The notes under the pieces: generated by a model
The model's input: only the letters and a program-made list of their open reading frames with translations
Told to the model about the DNA's origin: nothing
Database searches by the model: none
NCBI GenBank assembly: GCA_947177485.1
Contig: CAMWUR010000020.1
Span: 1 to 35,926 of the forward strand
Reading direction: 5' to 3'
DNA length: 35,926 bases
From: an uncultured Helicobacter sp.
GTDB taxonomy: Bacteria > Campylobacterota > Campylobacteria > Campylobacterales > Helicobacteraceae
Position numbers and translations under genes: made by a program
In this document: positions 8,256 to 18,787 of the stretch, in pieces
Numbering within the stretch: the first letter of the stretch is position 1
Layout: every line of letters starts with the position of its first letter

Positions 8256-8967
8256 CTTTTTCGGGTGAAATTTGGTATTGATATTTGCCATCGAGTGTGA
8301 GTGTTACGCGATAGAAATCCTCATGTGTTTTAATATCGACAAACTTAAAATACGGCAATGCAGTTTGGAAGCTTTTATCATAAAAACTCCCATAGGGGTC
8401 CTTGACAAAATCCAGCACAATCTTTGGTGGAGAACCAAGCGGAATATCTTGACGAATGAGGAATGGCGTTTGCAAAAAAAGCTTTTTGCTCGTAAATTTA
8501 AACACAAACTCGGTATAAGGCTCGAAACGTTCCACGCCGGGCGTTGGGTCGGGGCGGCGAATGACTTCTTTAGCCTTGAAATCCTGAATGTCTTGCACAA
8601 GTCGCAAAGGGAAATGCCAATCGATGTCGCCATCGAGAATCACGCTCTTTTCTGCCATTGAACCATCAATGTTTTGGTAGCCCACCGTGATTTTGTTGAT
8701 GCGGCGAGCGGTTGTGGGGAGCGTAATGTTCTGCTCCTTGAAATAGTTGGGCTTGTAGGTTGGCGAAACCATCACCGATTCTTTGGGCACAAGAACGGGC
8801 GAAAAAGGGTCGCGCCCACTCTCGGTAACAGGCGGGGTGAATCCTGTCGCGTTCGTGCCGCTAATGGCACTCGGCGCGCTTGGTGTGCTCGGCACAGCAG
8901 GTAATGGGCGCGCGGGCTCTGCTGCGGCACACAATCCTAATACGATAACAAGGGCTAATCGTTTCAT
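8230..8967 (-). CDS. periplasmic AMIN-domain-like protein (HP0156-like)
   Basis: 245 residues with an N-terminal signal (MKRLALVIVLGLCAAAEPA), then a Pro/Ser/Thr-rich linker (about 20-60). The C-terminal part has beta-strand patterns typical of AMIN-like domains (about 130-245: IVLDFVKDPYGSF, DFYRVTLTLDGKYQYQI). AMIN domains direct proteins to the cell wall or periplasmic side. Assignment rests partly on position: in H. pylori this slot, between the ftsB-like gene and aroK, holds a protein of this kind. A ribosome binding site AAGGAGC precedes ATG 8967. Confidence 0.75.
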   Translation of the reverse strand: MKRLALVIVLGLCAAAEPARPLPAVPSTPSAPSAISGTNATGFTPPVTESGRDPFSPVLVPKESVMVSPTYKPNYFKEQNITLPTTARRINKITVGYQNIDGSMAEKSVILDGDIDWHFPLRLVQDIQDFKAKEVIRRPDPTPGVERFEPYTEFVFKFTSKKLFLQTPFLIRQDIPLGSPPKIVLDFVKDPYGSFYDKSFQTALPYFKFVDIKTHEDFYRVTLTLDGKYQYQISPEKDGFWVLLQ

Positions 8968-8976
8968 TCTCGCTCC

Positions 8977-10481
<1,505 letters not shown>

Positions 10482-10488
10482 TTATCCT

Positions 10489-11544
10489 TTATTCTTCATC
10501 AAATTTCTCATCATCGCTGCTTTCGTTGCCAAAAGTTGGAATGTCTTCTTTTGTGCCAAGTGCTGCAAGGATTTTTTCTTGAATCTCGAGCGCTGTTTCT
10601 TTATTTTCTTTCAAGAATTTTTTGACATTTTCTTTGCCTTGCCCAAGTTTTATGTCGCCATAACTAAACCACGAGCCGCTTTTATCGATGATGTCAAGCT
10701 TGACGCCATAATCGACCAGCTCGCCCTCGATGCTGATTCCATAGCCGAACATGATGTCAAACTCCGCCTCGCGAAAGGGTGGTGCAACCTTGTTTTTGAC
10801 GACTTTTGCGCGCACGCGATTGCCGATTGGGCTGTCGTTTTGTTTGAGCGTGGCGACACGGCGCACATCGATGCGCACGCTCGCATAGAACTTGAGCGCA
10901 TTGCCACCGGTTGTTGTTTCTGGGCTGCCATAGCCCATTGTGCCAATCTTCATACGAATCTGGTTGATAAAAATCACCGTTGCACTCATTTTGTGCGAAA
11001 TTCCCGTGATTTTGCGCAGTGCCTGGCTCATAAGCCGCGCTTGCAAGCCAACATGTGCATCGCCCATATCGCCCTCAATCTCGCTTTTGGGCGTGAGCGC
11101 CGCGACAGAATCGATGACGATAAGGTCTGTTGCGCCACTTCGCGTGAGAGTCTCGAGAATCTCGAGCGCCTGTTCGCCATAATCGGGCTGTGAAACAAGC
11201 AGATTTTCGACATCAACGCCCAGACGTTTCGCATAGCTCACATCGAGCGCATGCTCGGCATCGATGAAGGCACAGATTCCACCTTTTGCCTGCGTTTGCG
11301 CGATGACTTGCAGCGCAAGCGTGGTTTTGCCCGAGCTTTCAGGTCCATAAATCTCGATAATCCTGCCTTTGGGAATCCCGCCGATTCCAAGCGCAATATC
11401 AAGCCCCAACGAACCCGTGCTAATCGAATCGATGGGCTCTGTGGGCTTCTCACCCAGCCGCACCAATGTCCCTTTGCCAAAGGCTTTGTCGATTTGCTTG
11501 ATTGCAAGGTCGATGGCTTTGCGTTTGTTCGCGTCTAGTTCCAC
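10489..11544 (-). CDS. recA: recombinase RecA
   Basis: ATP-dependent strand-exchange protein for homologous recombination and SOS control. 351 residues. Walker [10 protein letters not shown], Walker B region [10 protein letters not shown], loop 2 region [20 protein letters not shown], and an acidic C-terminal tail ([10 protein letters not shown]). Starts with GTG 11544, 6 nt after GAGGAG. It heads a six-gene operon with eno, the ftsB-like gene, the AMIN gene, aroK and trpA. I see no LexA box upstream, as expected for Helicobacter. Confidence 0.98.
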   Translation of the reverse strand: MELDANKRKAIDLAIKQIDKAFGKGTLVRLGEKPTEPIDSISTGSLGLDIALGIGGIPKGRIIEIYGPESSGKTTLALQVIAQTQAKGGICAFIDAEHALDVSYAKRLGVDVENLLVSQPDYGEQALEILETLTRSGATDLIVIDSVAALTPKSEIEGDMGDAHVGLQARLMSQALRKITGISHKMSATVIFINQIRMKIGTMGYGSPETTTGGNALKFYASVRIDVRRVATLKQNDSPIGNRVRAKVVKNKVAPPFREAEFDIMFGYGISIEGELVDYGVKLDIIDKSGSWFSYGDIKLGQGKENVKKFLKENKETALEIQEKILAALGTKEDIPTFGNESSDDEKFDEE

Positions 11545-11567
11545 TGCTGCTCCTCAATTTTTCCAAC

Positions 11568-11573
11568 ATTATA
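11568..11573 (-). promoter_or_regulatory. -10 box of the recA operon
   Basis: TATAAT on the minus strand (plus strand ATTATA) about 25 bp before the recA GTG, followed by an AT-rich leader and GAGGAG. No clear -35, as usual for the group's main sigma factor. Confidence 0.65.
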
Positions 11574-11642
11574 ACGTAGAAGAGCTAAAATTTTGTTGTT
11601 TCAAATTTGGGAAGCTTCAGTCGATTTTAATATTATCCATAA

Positions 11643-11648
11643 TATAAT
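11643..11648 (+). promoter_or_regulatory. -10 box of the dsbA-dsbB unit
   Basis: TATAAT 29 bp before the ATG at 11678, with AAGGA near 11667. Divergent from the recA promoter, 70 bp away. Confidence 0.65.
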
Positions 11649-11677
11649 GTGGCGGATTTTACAATCAAGGATTTTAC

Positions 11678-12379
11678 ATGGTGTTTCTACAAAAAATCGG
11701 CAAAGCAATTAGAATCACTATCGCGCGAAGCTTATTGCTAGGAATCGTTTCACTAGGCTTTATATCTGCTTTGGCAGAAACTAGCACGCTCGAAGAAGGC
11801 AAAGATTATATCATACTCAAAACGGCAATTCCAAATGCTGACAAAACACTGATAGAACTGATTTCATATCGTTGTATCCATTGCTATAATCATCATAGAA
11901 TCGGAACACTAGAACAATTAAAAGCAAAAATTCCTAATCTTACCTATCATCTATTCCATACAAATTGGGGGCAGGGTTATCATAAAGACCTCAATGCTCT
12001 TTTTGCGTATGCGCAACTGCAAGATTCAAAAGAAGGTAAAGACGCAAGCGACAAAACAAGCCTCGCTAACCAACTTGCAACAGCATATTTTCAGTCATAT
12101 TTTGAAAGACGAGAGAATCTTGAAGAAGAACAAAAACGAGAGCAATTTATGAAAATCGGCTTGGATATTCTCAAGATTTCTCAAGCTAAACTCGATAGTT
12201 TCCTTGCCACAAAAGAAGCACAAGACTTGCTCAAAAGCTACCAAATTAGCGATGAGATTGCGAAGAATTATGGCACGCCAGCTTTTGTGGTGAATGGCAA
12301 ATACCAGATTCATCCGGGTGCATTTGATTCGGTAGACGTTTTAGCAGTTATTATCGAAGAATTACTCAAAAAGCCATAA
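11678..12379 (+). CDS. dsbA: DsbA-like periplasmic thiol oxidase
   Basis: 233 residues. An N-terminal hydrophobic segment (about 15-33, ending SALA) exports or anchors it. The thioredoxin-fold active site is C66-I-H-C69, a DsbA-type CxHC, after a typical strand (LIELISYRCIHC). The cis-proline is T200-P201 in YGTPAFVVNGKY. An alpha-helical insertion lies between them. It should oxidise cysteine pairs in exported proteins. It is followed after 7 bp by a DsbB/DsbI-like membrane protein, the expected re-oxidising partner. Confidence 0.92.
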   Translation: MVFLQKIGKAIRITIARSLLLGIVSLGFISALAETSTLEEGKDYIILKTAIPNADKTLIELISYRCIHCYNHHRIGTLEQLKAKIPNLTYHLFHTNWGQGYHKDLNALFAYAQLQDSKEGKDASDKTSLANQLATAYFQSYFERRENLEEEQKREQFMKIGLDILKISQAKLDSFLATKEAQDLLKSYQISDEIAKNYGTPAFVVNGKYQIHPGAFDSVDVLAVIIEELLKKP

Positions 12380-12386
12380 CGTAAAT

Positions 12387-13064
12387 ATGCAAAGATTCTT
12401 TGCTTGCAATACAAGAATCATTTGGCTCTGTCTTTTTACCTCGACATGCATTTTGCTCGCCATCTCACATGGATTTTTTCAAAACTATCTTTTTATGCGA
12501 CCATGCGAGCAATGCGTCTATATTCGTTTTGCGATGTTTTGTATTGTTTTTGGCACATTGCTCGCCTCCCTTTTTCCATATTCACATGTGATAGCTTTTT
12601 TTGCCTACGTTATATGTTTCTATGGAATTGCTCTTGGAATCCAATCCGCTACCACCTTGCAACATATCCATGCAATGGTGCTTGATGGCAACCCATTCAT
12701 CGCTGCAAGCGGCTGCAAAAAAATCCCTACTTTCCCCTTTGATTTACCGCTGCATGTTTGGTTTCCACAATGGTTCTTGCCCACAGGAGAATGCGGGCTA
12801 GACGCACCAATGTTAAGTAAAAAAACATTCGATTCTTTGAGTGCTATCCAACAATTTTTTATCCACCAATACGAAAATGGCTGGTGGCTCATTCCGCAAT
12901 TTCGTTGGATAAACATGGCGACATTTTGCCTGCTCTATTTTATCCTTTGTATCATGATTTTATGCTATTTATTGCTATGTCTCGCACGCACAAAAGTCAT
13001 TTTTGCAATTTTGTATATTGCTGCCATTCTTTTTGTTGTGCTCTCTCTTTTATTTTTTGGGTAG
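12387..13064 (+). CDS. dsbB: DsbB/DsbI-like quinone-linked thiol oxidase
   Basis: 225-residue inner-membrane protein with about five hydrophobic segments. First cysteine pair C40-E-Q-C43 followed by VYIR (the family CxxCxxxR motif). Second pair C110 and C136, in GCKKIPTFPF and PTGECG, joined by a Pro-rich periplasmic loop (LPLHVWFPQWF) as in the DsbI branch. It should re-oxidise the DsbA-like protein encoded just upstream and pass electrons to quinone. Whether to call it dsbB or dsbI cannot be settled by eye. Confidence 0.88.
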   Translation: MQRFFACNTRIIWLCLFTSTCILLAISHGFFQNYLFMRPCEQCVYIRFAMFCIVFGTLLASLFPYSHVIAFFAYVICFYGIALGIQSATTLQHIHAMVLDGNPFIAASGCKKIPTFPFDLPLHVWFPQWFLPTGECGLDAPMLSKKTFDSLSAIQQFFIHQYENGWWLIPQFRWINMATFCLLYFILCIMILCYLLLCLARTKVIFAILYIAAILFVVLSLLFFG

Positions 13065-13080
13065 CGGTTGTGTTTATTTT

Positions 13081-13143
13081 GGAGGTGCGACTTTAGTCGC
13101 ACGCATTATAGATTCTATTGTGTGCGCTCAATTCCGCACCTCC
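13081..13143. repeat. GGAGGTGCGA palindromic repeat, copy d
   Basis: Terminal arms GGAGGTGCGA and CGCACCTCC, inner palindrome GCGACTTTAGTCGC. 63 bp, filling most of the gap between the converging dsbB and dehydratase genes, so it may also end transcription from both sides. Confidence 0.75.
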
Positions 13144-13160
13144 GAAGATTCCAAATATCA

Positions 13161-14546
13161 TCACGCAAGCTTTTGCGCCTCTAACATAGTTGCTTCGGCA
13201 TATTCCAATTCTTTTTTGGCATTGCTTAACATGAGTTTGATACGATTTTCCTGATTGACTCGCGTTGCACCTGGGTCATAATCGATAGAAACAATATTGC
13301 TTTGCGGATTTTTTTCTTTAATTGTTTTCATCATTCCGCGTCCAACGATATGATTGGGGAGGCAGCCAAAAGGTTGCGTGCAGACGATATTATTCACACC
13401 TTGCTCGATGAGCTCGAGCATTTCGGCTGTCAAAAGCCAACCTTCGCCCATATTCATCGCTTGACTCACATAGCCATCGACAAGCGATTTCGTGTGTTTA
13501 AAGCTCGAAGGTGCTCGAAAAACACCATGTTTTTGAATCGCCTTAATCATATCATTCTGCCGTTTGCAAAAATATTCATACACAACATGATAAATCATTT
13601 TTGTTGTGAATTTGCCACCATAAAGCTTGGTTTCAATCAAGGTATCATTGATACAATACAAGCAGAAATCCAAAAATCCCGGTATGACAATCTCGCAATT
13701 TTCGGCAAGCAAAAAATCCTCGAGATTATTGTTTCCAAGCGGCGAGAATTTAATATAAATCTCGCCAACGATTCCAACCTTGACTTTTTTGTCGATGTCC
13801 ATAGGAATAGACGCAAAATCTTCAAGGATTGCTCGGGTATCTTTCTTGAGCGCCTTATAATTCGTCAAGCCCTGATTTGTTCCCGGAGTGGTGATTCGCG
13901 TAACCCATTTATCAATCATTGCGTCCGTGTCGCCATGATTTTTTTCATAGGGCTTGCATTGATTGGAGATATGCATGAGCAAATCGCCATACACAACACC
14001 AGAAAGCAGGTTTTGCAACATCGGGCGCGTTACGCGAAAGCCCTGCCCTGTTTCAAGCCCGCTAAAGTTGAGCGAAATCACCGGAATCTCGCCAAATCCC
14101 GCCTTGTTCAATGCTTTGCGCAATAGATAGATATAATTGCTCGCGCGGCAGCCACCGCCTGTTTGTGTGATGAGCAGCGCGACCTTATTCAAATCCCATT
14201 GCCCACTTTTGAGTGCATCAATCATCTGTCCAATCACGAGCAATGCGGGATAGCATGTGTCATTATGCACATTCTTAAGCCCTTCATTCACAACAGCCTT
14301 GCCATCATTATGCAACAGCTCCGCCTTATAGCCATGCAAACGTAAGATATTGACCAAAAATTTAAAATGAATGGGCAACATCATCGGGACAAGAATCGTG
14401 TGTGTTTCTTTCATCTCTTCTGTAAAGGGAACTTTGATAAGTTCTCGTTCTTTGACTTTGATAAGGTTAGAATCCTTTGCCTGTGTGCTCCATGATTGAA
14501 TATGGGGTAAATGCACATTATCTTGTTTTGGTGTTGAATGGAACAT
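13161..14546 (-). CDS. 2-hydroxyacyl-CoA dehydratase-like iron-sulfur protein
   Basis: 461 residues, similar to the HgdB/YjiM type of subunit that binds an Fe-S cluster and receives electrons from an activase. Conserved-looking cysteines occur in NDTCYPALLV, TGGGCRASNY, DFCLYC and CTQPFGCLPNH. The last stretch and SIDYDPGATRVNQENRIKLML are typical of the C-terminal part. The start ATG 14546 follows AAGGAG. It lies 18 bp after the activase gene on the same strand. The substrate is not evident: no CoA transferase, CoA ligase or amino-acid fermentation gene is nearby. Related proteins of unknown role occur widely in anaerobes and microaerophiles. Confidence 0.82.
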   Translation of the reverse strand: MFHSTPKQDNVHLPHIQSWSTQAKDSNLIKVKERELIKVPFTEEMKETHTILVPMMLPIHFKFLVNILRLHGYKAELLHNDGKAVVNEGLKNVHNDTCYPALLVIGQMIDALKSGQWDLNKVALLITQTGGGCRASNYIYLLRKALNKAGFGEIPVISLNFSGLETGQGFRVTRPMLQNLLSGVVYGDLLMHISNQCKPYEKNHGDTDAMIDKWVTRITTPGTNQGLTNYKALKKDTRAILEDFASIPMDIDKKVKVGIVGEIYIKFSPLGNNNLEDFLLAENCEIVIPGFLDFCLYCINDTLIETKLYGGKFTTKMIYHVVYEYFCKRQNDMIKAIQKHGVFRAPSSFKHTKSLVDGYVSQAMNMGEGWLLTAEMLELIEQGVNNIVCTQPFGCLPNHIVGRGMMKTIKEKNPQSNIVSIDYDPGATRVNQENRIKLMLSNAKKELEYAEATMLEAQKLA

Positions 14547-14564
14547 TTTTTCTCCTTGTTTTAA

Positions 14565-17500
14565 CTATTCACTCGTCTCTAGCGCCCTAGCAAAATGTTT
14601 GGGCGTTTGAGGACGCAAAAGAAAATTTGGCGCTGAAGTAACAATGAATCGACTATGAACTTGTTGCATATTTTGGGTTTGAACCTGTTGCAATTTTTCT
14701 TCCATAGCCCCAAGCAAACTTCGAATCCGAATTTTCACCGCACCTAAATTGCTAATCTCATCAATCTTTAGCTGCGTATAGAATCTGCCATGCGATTCCA
14801 AGATTGAGCGCACCTCATCGGTTGTAATCGAATCGATTCCGCAACCAAAGCTCACGAGCTGCACAAGCTCGATGTTCTGATGCTTGCACACAAACTCGGC
14901 TGCATTATAAAGCCGCGAATGGTAACTCCATTGGTTTAGAATCTGCAGATTCTTTGCTTCGGCTAAATGCGCAATTGAATCTTCGCTCAAAACAACGAGC
15001 CCCAAAGAATTAATCAACGTATCAATGCCATGATTAATTTCTGGGTCGATATGATAGGGTCGCCCACAAAGCACAATGGCTTTAAGATTCTCGTCTTGAA
15101 TCTTTTGCACAATCTTTGCGCCCTGCTGTTTGATGTCATCAATCCATTCTTCGCGGAATCGATATGCTTTATCAAGTGCGGCTTGAAATTCTTTGTGTTT
15201 TGCCTTGAGACTTCGAGTGAAAAAGCCCATCGATTTTGCAATCAAGTCATCTTTATGATTCGGATTGAGCTCCTGTGTAAAAAATTTGACGCTTTTTTTG
15301 AAAAACTCATCTTTTTTGTGCAAGCCCATATAGGGATAGTGGAACTGCACAGAGCGCAATTTATCGACATTCGCAGCCAAAAGCTCGGGATAATACGCCA
15401 CAACGGGGCAATTATAATTGTTCGTGCTGTGGTCTTTGTGCTTTTCGCTACTTTCAAAGTTATAGCTCATGCAAGGATAAAAGATTGTCTCAATGCCCTT
15501 TGCAAGCAGATTCTCGATATGCCCATGCAAAAGCTTTGCGGGGTAGCACACGGTGTCGCTTGGAATGCTGTATTGCCCTTGCGTGAATGTCTGTCGCGTT
15601 GTGATGTCTGACACAACCACTTCATAACCCAGTTCGCTTAGAAGCGTATGCCAAAAGGGCAGATTCTCATACATATTGAGCCCAAGCGGAATCCCAATCT
15701 TGCCTTTTGTGAGTTTGGATTTATCATAATCCTTATACGCAATCAAATCCCGAAGCTTGTTCAATTTATATTCATACATATTTGGCAAAGAGCGCATTTT
15801 TTTAGCCCCAAGCGGCTTTTCGCAACGATTGCCCGAGATAAACTTTTTTGAGCCCTGTGCATTGCTAAATTTATTAATCGTCAAATGGCAATGATTCCCG
15901 CAAATCTTGCAATTTGTCGCCGCAGCGCTATGGGCAAAATTTTTCAAATCGTCAAGATTAAGAATCGTCGAATCGCTAAGGTCGAGATTCTTCGCAAACA
16001 ACGCCGCACCAAATGCACCCATAAGCCCGCTGATTTTGGGACGCACAACATTTCTGCCAATCTCTAATTCAAAACTACGCAACACCGCATCATTCAAAAA
16101 TGTTCCACCTTGCACGACAATCTGCTGCCCCAAATCGTCCGCGTCTTTTGCGCGAATCACCTTATAAATCGCATTCTTCACGACACTCATCGACAGCCCA
16201 GCCGAAATGTCTTCAATGCATGCGCCCTCTTTTTGCGCTTCTTTGACCGAACTGTTCATAAACACCGTGCAACGGCTGCCAAGCTCCACAGGGTGTTTTG
16301 AGGCAAGCCCAAGCCGCGCAAAAGTGGCGACATCATAGCCCATTGAGCGTGCAAAGGTTTCGATAAAACTGCCACAACCCGAGCTGCATGCTTCGTTGAG
16401 CATAATCGAATCAATCATGCCGTTGCGGATAAAGAAACATTTGATGTCCTGCCCGCCAATGTCGATGATAAAATCCACATTGGGATTGAAATATTGCGCC
16501 GCCTTGAGATGCGCCATTGTCTCGACAAGCCCCGAATCAAGATTGAATCCTGCTTTAATCAGTTCCTCGCCATAGCCCGTAACGGCGCTGCCACGAATGC
16601 GAATCTGCTCGCCAAAATGCACATAGAGATGTGTGAGCTGCTCATAAATCACATGCGTAGGATTGCCGCGATTGGAATCATAATATTGATACACAATGCG
16701 GTTTTGCGAATCGAGCACCACAAGCTTGGTTGTTGTGCTGCCGCAATCGATTCCAATAAAAACATCGATTTTCTGTCTGCCATTTTGTTCAAACGCCGTG
16801 TCGATGTCGATTGTATCAACGTTTGCATTCTCGTGCCGCGCGACAAAATCCTCGAAATCTTTGGGACTCTTAAATAACGGCTCGAGATATTTATTGCGCG
16901 ACGTCATATTTTTGGATTCTTGGAGCGTGTCGATGAGGCTTTGACAGCTGAAAATTTTCTCGCTTTTGCGCGCACACAGCGCCACGCCAATGGCGACAGA
17001 ATAGGGCGCATAATCGGGGAAAAGCGCATGCTCACTGTCAAGCTTGAGCGTTTGCGCAAAAGCCTTTTGCAACCCTTTGTAGAAAAACAAAGGTCCTCCG
17101 AGAAACATCACCTTGCCTTCAATCTTGCGCCCTTGTGCAAGCCCTGTAATCGTTTGGTCGACAACAGCCTGAAAAATGCTCGCGGTGATGTCTTCTTTGT
17201 TCACGCCCTGATTGAGCAGTGGCTGCACATCAGTTTTCGCAAACACGCCGCAACGTGAGGCAATGGGGTAGATTTTTTTGCATTTGAGCGAGAGTGCGTC
17301 AAATTCTTCGGCGCTAATGGCAAGCAATGTAACCATTTGGTCGATAAATGCGCCCGTTCCGCCCGCGCATGAGCCATTCATACGTTCCTCTGTGCCGCCG
17401 CTTAGGAATAAAATCTTCGCATCTTCGCCGCCAAGCTCAATCACGGCATCCGTGTCGGGAGCGAGGAATCCAACTGCCTCGGCTGTTGCAAAGACTTCTT

Positions 17501-17741
17501 GCACAAAATCAATGCCTGTGGCTTTGCAAATCCCAAGCCCCGCGCTGCCTGAAATGCAAACGCGCAGATTCCGCTCGCCAATGAGCGGAGCGAGCTCGCG
17601 TATGAGCTCAATGCTCTTTTCGCGCACTTTGGAATAGTGTCTTTCATATTTCTTATAGAGAAGAGAATCTCCTTCAAACAGCGCGACTTTCGCCGTTGTG
17701 CTGCCGATGTCGATTCCGAGTGTTAAAACGTCTTTGTGCAT
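14565..17741 (-). CDS. acyl-CoA dehydratase activase, two-ATPase-domain form
   Basis: 1058 residues from ATG 17741 (site AAAGGA just upstream); the longer frame to 17828 adds a non-family N-terminus. Two ASKHA ATPase domains of the BadF/BcrA/HgdC family lie in tandem. Domain 1 has GIDIGSTTAKVAL (9-21), C125 in SCAGGTG and C164 in SRCGVFAKTD, the positions of the bridging [4Fe-4S] cysteines. Domain 2 has GIDCGSTTTKLVV (from about 330), C452 and C456 in CSSGCGS, and C491 in SRCTVF. A four-Cys motif follows (CKICGNHCH and, further on, GNRCEKPLG). The rest resembles the DUF2229 activase-associated domain (DTVCYPAKLLHGH, FYPCMSYNF). It should use ATP to push electrons at low potential into the partner protein encoded downstream. 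Confidence 0.9.
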   Translation of the reverse strand: MHKDVLTLGIDIGSTTAKVALFEGDSLLYKKYERHYSKVREKSIELIRELAPLIGERNLRVCISGSAGLGICKATGIDFVQEVFATAEAVGFLAPDTDAVIELGGEDAKILFLSGGTEERMNGSCAGGTGAFIDQMVTLLAISAEEFDALSLKCKKIYPIASRCGVFAKTDVQPLLNQGVNKEDITASIFQAVVDQTITGLAQGRKIEGKVMFLGGPLFFYKGLQKAFAQTLKLDSEHALFPDYAPYSVAIGVALCARKSEKIFSCQSLIDTLQESKNMTSRNKYLEPLFKSPKDFEDFVARHENANVDTIDIDTAFEQNGRQKIDVFIGIDCGSTTTKLVVLDSQNRIVYQYYDSNRGNPTHVIYEQLTHLYVHFGEQIRIRGSAVTGYGEELIKAGFNLDSGLVETMAHLKAAQYFNPNVDFIIDIGGQDIKCFFIRNGMIDSIMLNEACSSGCGSFIETFARSMGYDVATFARLGLASKHPVELGSRCTVFMNSSVKEAQKEGACIEDISAGLSMSVVKNAIYKVIRAKDADDLGQQIVVQGGTFLNDAVLRSFELEIGRNVVRPKISGLMGAFGAALFAKNLDLSDSTILNLDDLKNFAHSAAATNCKICGNHCHLTINKFSNAQGSKKFISGNRCEKPLGAKKMRSLPNMYEYKLNKLRDLIAYKDYDKSKLTKGKIGIPLGLNMYENLPFWHTLLSELGYEVVVSDITTRQTFTQGQYSIPSDTVCYPAKLLHGHIENLLAKGIETIFYPCMSYNFESSEKHKDHSTNNYNCPVVAYYPELLAANVDKLRSVQFHYPYMGLHKKDEFFKKSVKFFTQELNPNHKDDLIAKSMGFFTRSLKAKHKEFQAALDKAYRFREEWIDDIKQQGAKIVQKIQDENLKAIVLCGRPYHIDPEINHGIDTLINSLGLVVLSEDSIAHLAEAKNLQILNQWSYHSRLYNAAEFVCKHQNIELVQLVSFGCGIDSITTDEVRSILESHGRFYTQLKIDEISNLGAVKIRIRSLLGAMEEKLQQVQTQNMQQVHSRFIVTSAPNFLLRPQTPKHFARALETSE

Positions 17742-17763
17742 TGTGTGTCCTTTAGAAAAGCCG

Positions 17764-17769
17764 ATTGTA
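17764..17769 (-). promoter_or_regulatory. -10 box of the activase operon
   Basis: TACAAT on the minus strand (plus ATTGTA) about 25 bp before the ATG at 17741, followed by the AAAGGA site. Confidence 0.5.
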
Positions 17770-17910
17770 GCAGAAATTACGTAACAATCTATCGCAAGTT
17801 GTGGCATAGGATTGTGGCGGTATTGCAAGACGATTTACATTTGATTAACCATAATCTGGAACTATTCTAACAATAAAACCAAAAAGTAGCAGCAAAGGGA
17901 CATTTATTGT

Positions 17911-18462
17911 ATGGAACTTCCAAAATTTAAATATATAAACGATAATATCCGCGACAAATTCTTTGAACACAACATCAACGACCTCGCCTGCGAATGCTGC
18001 GGCATCGTCTCTCCACTCGTCTATACGGGCATGTTCTATGCCGAAGAAAACGTCGAGATTCTTTGCCCCGAATGTGTGAGTAATGGCAAGGCAGCCGAGA
18101 AATTTTGCGGTGAATTTTATGACTATTGGAGCGATATTCCCAAAACAATGCCCAAAGAATCCCTGCATGAACTACAACACAAAACGCCATCGTATCGCGG
18201 GCAGCAGCAAGAATATGTCCCGCATTGTTGCAATGATTTTTGCAAATTTATCGATTATGTCGGTTGGCGCGATATTCAAAAACGTGGACTCGAAAACAAT
18301 CTTGTGTTTTGTTGCTATAACAATAAAATCATCGAAAATGACAAGAAATATAATTTTATCGAGGCAAACAAAGAGAAGCTGCGCAAAAAAGGAGACTTTC
18401 GGGGCTATTTGTTCCAATGTTTGCATTGCAACAGCTACCATTTGCATGCCGATATGGCATAA
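17911..18462 (+). CDS. CbrC family (UPF0167) protein
   Basis: 183 residues. The N-terminal half fits the CbrC family: ACECCGIVSPLVYTGMFYAEE with C27, C29 and C30, then ILCPECVSNGKAAEKF with C52 and C55, likely a metal site. Further cysteines in PHCCNDFC and a C-terminal CLHCNSYHLHAD suggest a second zinc or Fe-S site. CbrC is named for colicin E2 tolerance in E. coli; its biochemical role is unknown. A site AAAGGG lies 14 bp before the ATG. It stands alone between the divergent activase operon and the tandem RNA region. Confidence 0.85.
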   Translation: MELPKFKYINDNIRDKFFEHNINDLACECCGIVSPLVYTGMFYAEENVEILCPECVSNGKAAEKFCGEFYDYWSDIPKTMPKESLHELQHKTPSYRGQQQEYVPHCCNDFCKFIDYVGWRDIQKRGLENNLVFCCYNNKIIENDKKYNFIEANKEKLRKKGDFRGYLFQCLHCNSYHLHADMA

Positions 18463-18484
18463 AATGTTAGCTACGCTTATCGTT

Positions 18485-18522
18485 TCAAATTTCAGCCAAA
18501 AAGCCTGATTTTGAGGTATAAT
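18485..18522 (+). promoter_or_regulatory. promoter and adjoining palindrome, RNA copy 1
   Basis: TATAAT at 18517-18522. Immediately upstream, TCAAATTTCAG (18485-18495) and CTGATTTTGA (18505-18514) form an imperfect palindrome. Copy 2 has the same arrangement with a different middle, so this is a candidate operator for a dimeric regulator. It could also be a hairpin in a longer transcript. Confidence 0.6.
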
Positions 18523-18529
18523 CTTCGGA

Positions 18530-18717
18530 CGGGACGCTTCACAAGTCGTTTGCGCGACATGCTAGCCTCCCATGAGTTGGATTGCCCGCGTGCCCGCGTA
18601 AATAAGGCAAGCGCGGGCGCAATGATTCTGCCTAGTCGTGATGGGATTTGCTTGGGGTTCTAAAAACGTCAGGCAAAACAAGCAAGAAGGCTGGCTCTTA
18701 GGTCTCTAAGAGCCAGC
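18530..18717 (+). ncRNA. structured RNA of unknown class, tandem copy 1
   Basis: Probable transcript from just after TATAAT to a 12-bp perfect hairpin (18690-18701 with 18706-18717), which has no T-run. Helix 1: GGGA 18531-18534 with TCCC 18568-18571; GCT 18536-18538 with AGC 18564-18566; apical GTCG 18545-18548 with CGAC 18555-18558. Helix 2: ATTGC 18581-18585 with GCAAT 18619-18623; GCCCGCG 18592-18598 with CGCGGGC 18612-18618. Copy 2 changes the bases of helix 1 but keeps the pairs. I do not recognise it as 6S, tmRNA, SRP, RNase P or a known riboswitch. The 3' end is uncertain. Confidence 0.65.
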
Positions 18718-18740
18718 AGCTTCCTACCTTTCGATGCAAA

Positions 18741-18781
18741 TCTCAAATTTCAGGAAAAACAATGAAAATTTGAGATAGAAT
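18741..18781 (+). promoter_or_regulatory. promoter and adjoining palindrome, RNA copy 2
   Basis: TAGAAT at 18776-18781 directly follows a palindrome, TCTCAAATTT (18741-18750) with AAATTTGAGA (18766-18775), a perfect 10-bp inverted pair. Layout and edge sequence (CAAATTTCAG on the left, TTTGAG on the right) match copy 1. Confidence 0.55.
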
Positions 18782-18787
18782 CTACGG

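Noticed and set aside
18559-18663. 34-codon open frame inside RNA copy 1 (starts MLASHELD)
   Set aside because: No ribosome binding site, and the matching ATG in copy 2 stops after six codons. The shared sequence is better explained by RNA pairing.
18690-18717. 12-bp perfect hairpin as a classical Rho-independent terminator
   Set aside because: The stem is strong but is followed by AGCTTCCTACC with no T-run, so I describe it only as the likely 3' structure of RNA copy 1.
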